From assembly GCA_020445335.1 (NCBI GenBank), contig JAGRGU010000023.1:1-55143 (forward strand): a stretch of DNA of 55,143 nucleotides. The letters are read 5' to 3'. The stretch comes from Gammaproteobacteria bacterium. GTDB lineage: Bacteria > Pseudomonadota > Gammaproteobacteria > Chromatiales > Chromatiaceae. The notes below the pieces were generated by a model that was not told the DNA's origin, did not search any database, and was given only the letters and a program-made list of their open reading frames with translations. The position numbers were made by a program, and so were the translations under genes. Below, piece by piece: positions 51,810 through 55,143 of the stretch. How positions within the stretch are numbered: position 1 is the stretch's first letter; the number at the start of each line of letters is the position of its first letter.

Positions 51810-52796
51810 ATGAATGAAATCTTCGTGTCATACCGAAGGAGCGATTCGTCCGCAATTGTCGGGAGGATTATCGACCGGCTGGAAAACCGATTTGGCAGAG
51901 AGAAGATCTTTCGTGATCTGAGTTCGATTCGTTATGGTCAGGATTTCGGAAAAGTAATCGGGGATGCGCTTGCGCAGTGCAAAGTATGCCTGGTGATCAT
52001 TGGCGATAACTGGATCAATGTCCGCAACGATGCCGGCAATCGACGCATCGACGACTCGAACGATTGGGTCCGAACGGAAGTGGTGAGCGCATTGGAACAG
52101 GGAGTTCGTGTCATACCCGTACTCGTGGAAGATGCGATCATGCCGGAGAAAAGCCAGCTACCGGAAAACCTCAAAAACCTGGCTGGTCTAAATGCCGCGA
52201 AGGTACGGGATGATCCGGACTTCGATGTTGACGTAGATCGATTGTTCAATGCAGTCGACAGCTATCTTTCCGATAGTCCAAAAAACTCAAACGCATCGTT
52301 CACCAAGCGCCGTCGAATCGTTTTGGCGGGGTTTGCGCTTTGCTTTGCTGTTGTGGCGGCTGTTTATCGCTCGGACCTGGGGCGGGTCATGGAGGACTTG
52401 CGCATTGGCACCGCTGACGGATACCAGCTGGAGCTCAAAGGGGTGGAACTTTTTCCGCCATCCGATTCTGCGTCGGTTAAGGTAAGCGCTTATGTGAATG
52501 GAACAAAGTTCACTTACCCTAGCATCGGTGGTGTCGAGTGGCTTCAAGTCGCCCCGACAATGTCCAGCCAGACATTTCGTTTACCCAAGGCCGAACAGTA
52601 CGAGGTGAGATTTGAAATGCTAAAGAGAGAGCAGGGAGCTTCGGAAACGGCGAAATTGCTCAGCCAGGAGACCGTGTCATTTGCCGTTGGCTCGCTGGAT
52701 GGCCGATATAGTCTCTACGGATTTGATCCGGCATCAAGAACCAGAAGTGGTAGGATCAGCGCCGAAATAATCTACTCCATTCGTCCAGCGAGATGA
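51810..52796 (+). CDS. TIR domain membrane protein
   Basis: The 328-residue protein has a TIR domain (1-150: IFVSYRRSDSSAIVGRI, CLVIIGDNWINVRND, DWVRTE with Glu90), one membrane helix (168-186, RRRIVLAGFALCFAVVAAVY) and a C-terminal envelope domain (190-328) without a recognised family. Glu90 is in the same place as in the larger TIR protein at 18273, and the IGD-W-N pattern is shared, so they are paralogues in this region. The start ATG 51810 is preferred over a TTG two codons earlier. It lies in low-GC accessory DNA. Confidence 0.85.
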   Translation: MNEIFVSYRRSDSSAIVGRIIDRLENRFGREKIFRDLSSIRYGQDFGKVIGDALAQCKVCLVIIGDNWINVRNDAGNRRIDDSNDWVRTEVVSALEQGVRVIPVLVEDAIMPEKSQLPENLKNLAGLNAAKVRDDPDFDVDVDRLFNAVDSYLSDSPKNSNASFTKRRRIVLAGFALCFAVVAAVYRSDLGRVMEDLRIGTADGYQLELKGVELFPPSDSASVKVSAYVNGTKFTYPSIGGVEWLQVAPTMSSQTFRLPKAEQYEVRFEMLKREQGASETAKLLSQETVSFAVGSLDGRYSLYGFDPASRTRSGRISAEIIYSIRPAR

Positions 52797-52952
52797 TGCG
52801 TGTTCACCTGAAAATATATTCAACGCGGATCCTGCCAATCGGTGCAGATTTTATGGCACTCGCAAGCTCGCCTGTTGCCACAAATGTCGAAGCGTTTTGC
52901 GAGGCCGCTCAACCAGGGGTTCGCTTACGGAATACCGCCACGGAGATGAGTC

Positions 52953-53738
52953 ATGAAAATGCATGCCAAAGATTTTGTCCAGATGAAAGGCATCAAACCC
53001 ATTGCAATGCTTACCGCTTATACCACTCCGGTTGCCCGAGCCATAGAGGAAGCAGGCATTCCGATTATCTTGATTGGTGATACCGTCGGTATGGTGGAGA
53101 TGGGCTTCGACTCCACCCGGCAGGTAACGATGGAACACATGGAATATCATGTAGGCGCAGTTCGGCGTGGCGCCAAGAAGACGCACCTGATCGGCGATCT
53201 TCCGTACCAGGCTGATAGAGATCCGGAAACAGCATTAGCCAATGCAAAAAGGCTTTTGGCCGCTGGGGCGGACAGCATCAAGCTCGAAGGACCGAAAACG
53301 GAAGTGATCACTTACCTGGTCGAAAATGGCATTTCAGTTGTAGGTCACACTGGGCTGACTCCCCAGACAGCCAAGAGCTTCAAAAAAGTCGGGGCCACCA
53401 GCAGTGAGGCAACGAGAATAGCATCAGAAGCGGAAGCAATTCAGGATGCGGGGGCTTTTATGGTGGTATTGGAGCATATCCCATACTCCCTTGGGCGTGT
53501 TATTACGAAATCACTTAGGGTGCCAACAATTGGTATCGGCGCAGGTGCGGACTGTGACGGACAAGTGCTCGTTATCAACGATGCGTTGGGACTGGGTGAT
53601 TATTGGCCGCCTTTTTCGAAGCAGTATGCGCACACGAGTAGAACCATAATCAAGGTAGCGCAGCAGTTCTCGTCGGAGGTTGAGTCCGAAGAGTTCCCAA
53701 ACAACATCATGCAATTCACCGGTTCGGAGAATAGCTGA
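52953..53738 (+). CDS. Ketopantoate hydroxymethyltransferase-like (PanB family)
   Basis: The 261-residue TIM barrel has PanB motifs: LTAYTTPVARAIEEAG, ILIGDTVGMVEMGFDSTRQVT (Mg Asp), IGDLPY (second Asp), IKLEG (Lys, Glu), VVGHTGLTPQ and VLEHIP with the catalytic Glu. PanB makes ketopantoate for CoA. The usual VGDS is IGDT, and the LPFGSY-like loop is altered to LPYQAD, so it is a divergent paralogue. GGAGATGAG precedes the ATG. No panC or panD neighbour; its role in pantothenate synthesis is not certain. Confidence 0.78.
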   Translation: MKMHAKDFVQMKGIKPIAMLTAYTTPVARAIEEAGIPIILIGDTVGMVEMGFDSTRQVTMEHMEYHVGAVRRGAKKTHLIGDLPYQADRDPETALANAKRLLAAGADSIKLEGPKTEVITYLVENGISVVGHTGLTPQTAKSFKKVGATSSEATRIASEAEAIQDAGAFMVVLEHIPYSLGRVITKSLRVPTIGIGAGADCDGQVLVINDALGLGDYWPPFSKQYAHTSRTIIKVAQQFSSEVESEEFPNNIMQFTGSENS

Positions 53739-53757
53739 CAGTCACATGCGCCAGGAG

Positions 53758-53795
53758 AGCAAAAGCGTCGCTGGTACCTCGCTCTGCTTTTTGCT
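53758..53795 (+). terminator. Imperfect hairpin after the PanB-like gene
   Basis: AGCAAAAGC and GCTTTTTGCT pair with one bulged base about 20 bp past the stop. It is a weak terminator candidate. Confidence 0.3.
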
Positions 53796-54062
53796 GACGG
53801 TGATGTGAGGATTAGCGTAAAGTAAATGCCTGACAAGGCAGGCTGGCTGTTTCCCCGCGTTTCTCTCGGACAATCAGCATTCCGCACCGGCCGGGCATGG
53901 CTTCGCCACTGTTACCCTGGTACGCGTTTCATGCCGCAAGCCACTCTAATCCGCGTAAGCTTTTATTTCCTCTTGCAATTTATGAAGCGCTTCAATGCAA
54001 TCTGGCTAGACTCAATAGTAAGGTTTGAGCTTATTGTGCTTGTTATCAATAAGGAGAGTGTC
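53796..54062. other. Upstream region of the hydrolase gene
   Basis: The 267 bp hold no convincing gene. A palindrome TGAAGCGCTTCA lies at 53983-53994. The AAGGAG ribosome site of the next gene lies at about 54051-54056. Confidence 0.35.
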
Positions 54063-54986
54063 ATGTCATATAAGAAACCTGCTTTTTTGTCAGCTTGCAT
54101 ACTTCTTTGGGGCTTTTCACTGGTTTCCCATGCTCGCGGTAACGATGACTGTCGAGAGAATCGTCAACCGGCAATCTCTTTTGTCGAGTTCCAATCACTC
54201 GATCTGGAACAGCAGCCACCAGGCCCTATCACGGTCAAGGGTAAGCTCAAACTGCCCATCGGGTATCACTGGAGGAGAAGTTGCTACCTACCGAAAAGGC
54301 AGCTTCGTGCCGTGGTGATATTGCATGGCTCAGCCGGCGTCGATTTTCGCGGCGATTTCTATGCACGCGCACTGAATGAAGCAGGTATCGCCACCTTAGA
54401 GATCGATATGTGGGAAGCTCGAGGGATAACCAGTGCAGCCGATCGCCCTCCGCTCCCATTGTTTACCTACCCTGATGCATTTGCTGCTCTCAGGTTCCTG
54501 TCAGCACATCCCAATATCGACCCGGACCGCATCGGCGTTATGGGATTTTCCTGGGGCGGGGTGATGACAATGGCGTCGGCTACGGAACTCTATAGCACCC
54601 AGTTCTGGGGCGGGCTTCGTTTTGCAGCCCATGTCGCTCACTATCCAATATGTTACGCATACAATACGGGTATTCCCGGATCTGAGTTTTCTGATCTGAC
54701 AGGGGCTCCGCTCCTGATCCAAATCGGTGAGAAAGATGATTACGATCGTGGATCAACTCCCTGCTATGCACTGAAGAACAATCTGCCCTTTGAAGAGCAA
54801 AGTTTGGTTGAGGTGGCGGCCTATGAAGATGCATTCCATGCCTGGGACAGGTTGCAAGTTCCAACTTCGGTTATCGATCCCTTCTCCAACCTCGGCGCTG
54901 GCGGTGAAGTGAAGATCGTTCCCGATGTTGACAATGCATACAAATCACGCAAAAAAGTTGTCAGGTTTTTCCGCCGTAGTCTATAA
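54063..54986 (+). CDS. Exported dienelactone-hydrolase-like protein
   Basis: The 307-residue alpha/beta hydrolase has a signal peptide (1-25, LWGFSLVSHARG), the oxyanion region VVILHGSAGVDFRG, nucleophile elbow GFSWGG, acid GEKDDYDRG and His in DAFHAWD, i.e. a full catalytic triad. It belongs to the dienelactone hydrolase family, with substrate unknown. AAGGAG lies 8 nt before the ATG; the longer upstream frame is not used. Several Cys pairs in the mature part suit the periplasm. Confidence 0.85.
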   Translation: MSYKKPAFLSACILLWGFSLVSHARGNDDCRENRQPAISFVEFQSLDLEQQPPGPITVKGKLKLPIGYHWRRSCYLPKRQLRAVVILHGSAGVDFRGDFYARALNEAGIATLEIDMWEARGITSAADRPPLPLFTYPDAFAALRFLSAHPNIDPDRIGVMGFSWGGVMTMASATELYSTQFWGGLRFAAHVAHYPICYAYNTGIPGSEFSDLTGAPLLIQIGEKDDYDRGSTPCYALKNNLPFEEQSLVEVAAYEDAFHAWDRLQVPTSVIDPFSNLGAGGEVKIVPDVDNAYKSRKKVVRFFRRSL

Positions 54987-55014
54987 ATCGATTGATGAAA
55001 CGTTTATGGATCGC

Positions 55015-55039
55015 CTCCCGAATCGACAAATTTCGGGAG
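55015..55039. terminator. Hairpin after the dienelactone-hydrolase-like gene
   Basis: CTCCCGAA and TTCGGGAG pair over 8 bp around a 9-nt loop, 28 bp after the stop codon. No T-run follows. Confidence 0.4.
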
Positions 55040-55090
55040 ATATACCGGCTGGTGGTGGGTTGTGCTTCAGACATGCTGACAACCGCTTTG

Positions 55091-55133
55091 GCCTGACCCG
55101 TTTTTCGCTTTGCTCATGAAAAATGGGTCAGGC
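55091..55133. repeat. Long inverted repeat at the window end
   Basis: GCCTGACCCGTTTTTC (55091-55106) and GAAAAATGGGTCAGGC (55118-55133) are 16-nt inverted arms with one mismatch, separated by 11 nt. The GGGTCAGG motif is like those flanking REP-associated (RAYT) elements, but the window ends before any transposase could be seen. Confidence 0.5.
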
Positions 55134-55143
55134 TAAGCAAAAC

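Overview
The window is about 55 kb of GC-rich proteobacterial chromosome, most likely from a sulfur-oxidising gammaproteobacterium. The protein families (Lon, GreB, RsmE, PpnN, BolA, MaeB, NnrS, YeiE/FinR-type LysR, Fpr) look gammaproteobacterial. A secreted Gly/Tyr-rich sulfur globule protein points to internal sulfur storage. NnrS, NosL-type proteins and a cytochrome P460 point to nitrogen-oxide and copper chemistry. The species cannot be named from this sequence. No rRNA, tRNA, CRISPR array or intact transposase was seen.

Layout. 0-4 kb: end of lon, sulfur globule gene, nnrS with an FNR/FixK-type box, and a CHAD protein. 4-12.8 kb: greB, an orphan CbiO-like ABC ATPase with a strong promoter and operator-like palindrome, a minus-strand operon (NUDIX hydrolase, small membrane protein, two-RCK K+ channel), bolA, rsmE, a DUF2520 oxidoreductase, a thiol-dioxygenase-like cupin, a DNA glycosylase and a DUF4399 protein. 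12.8-18 kb: ppnN with an MFS transporter, divergent fpr and a LysR gene, and two unknown small genes. 18-27 kb: a TIR-transmembrane-Ig-like protein, maeB, a lipoprotein with 22-residue repeats, cytochrome P460 beside a decayed AraC gene, and pckA.

27-34 kb: a YiiX-like hydrolase, then a tightly packed eight-gene cluster: two NosL proteins, a small membrane protein, an FtsX-type permease, its ATPase, a membrane protein with a His/Cys cluster, a TlpA-like lipoprotein and a SafE/UreH-like membrane protein. It reads as an uncharacterised envelope copper/thiol maturation or export system. 34-41 kb: gamma-glutamyltransferase, a decayed fragment copied from the SafE gene, a CBS protein, a frameshifted exported protein, a TlpA-like protein, and an FMN-binding glutamate-synthase-like enzyme. 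41-47 kb: one 1859-residue signalling protein (kinase fold lacking its catalytic residues, AAA-type ATPase, two GAF domains, histidine kinase). 47-49.5 kb: a bufferin copper-peptide operon (bufA1-bufB-bufC-doxX).

49.7-55.1 kb: a PEP-CTERM protein behind a sigma-54-type promoter, then a lower-GC stretch of small unknown genes, a second TIR-transmembrane protein, a PanB-like enzyme and an exported dienelactone-hydrolase-like protein. It ends in a strong inverted repeat. This stretch looks accessory. The themes linking the window are copper and thiol handling in the envelope, nitrogen-oxide response, and anaplerosis (PckA, MaeB).
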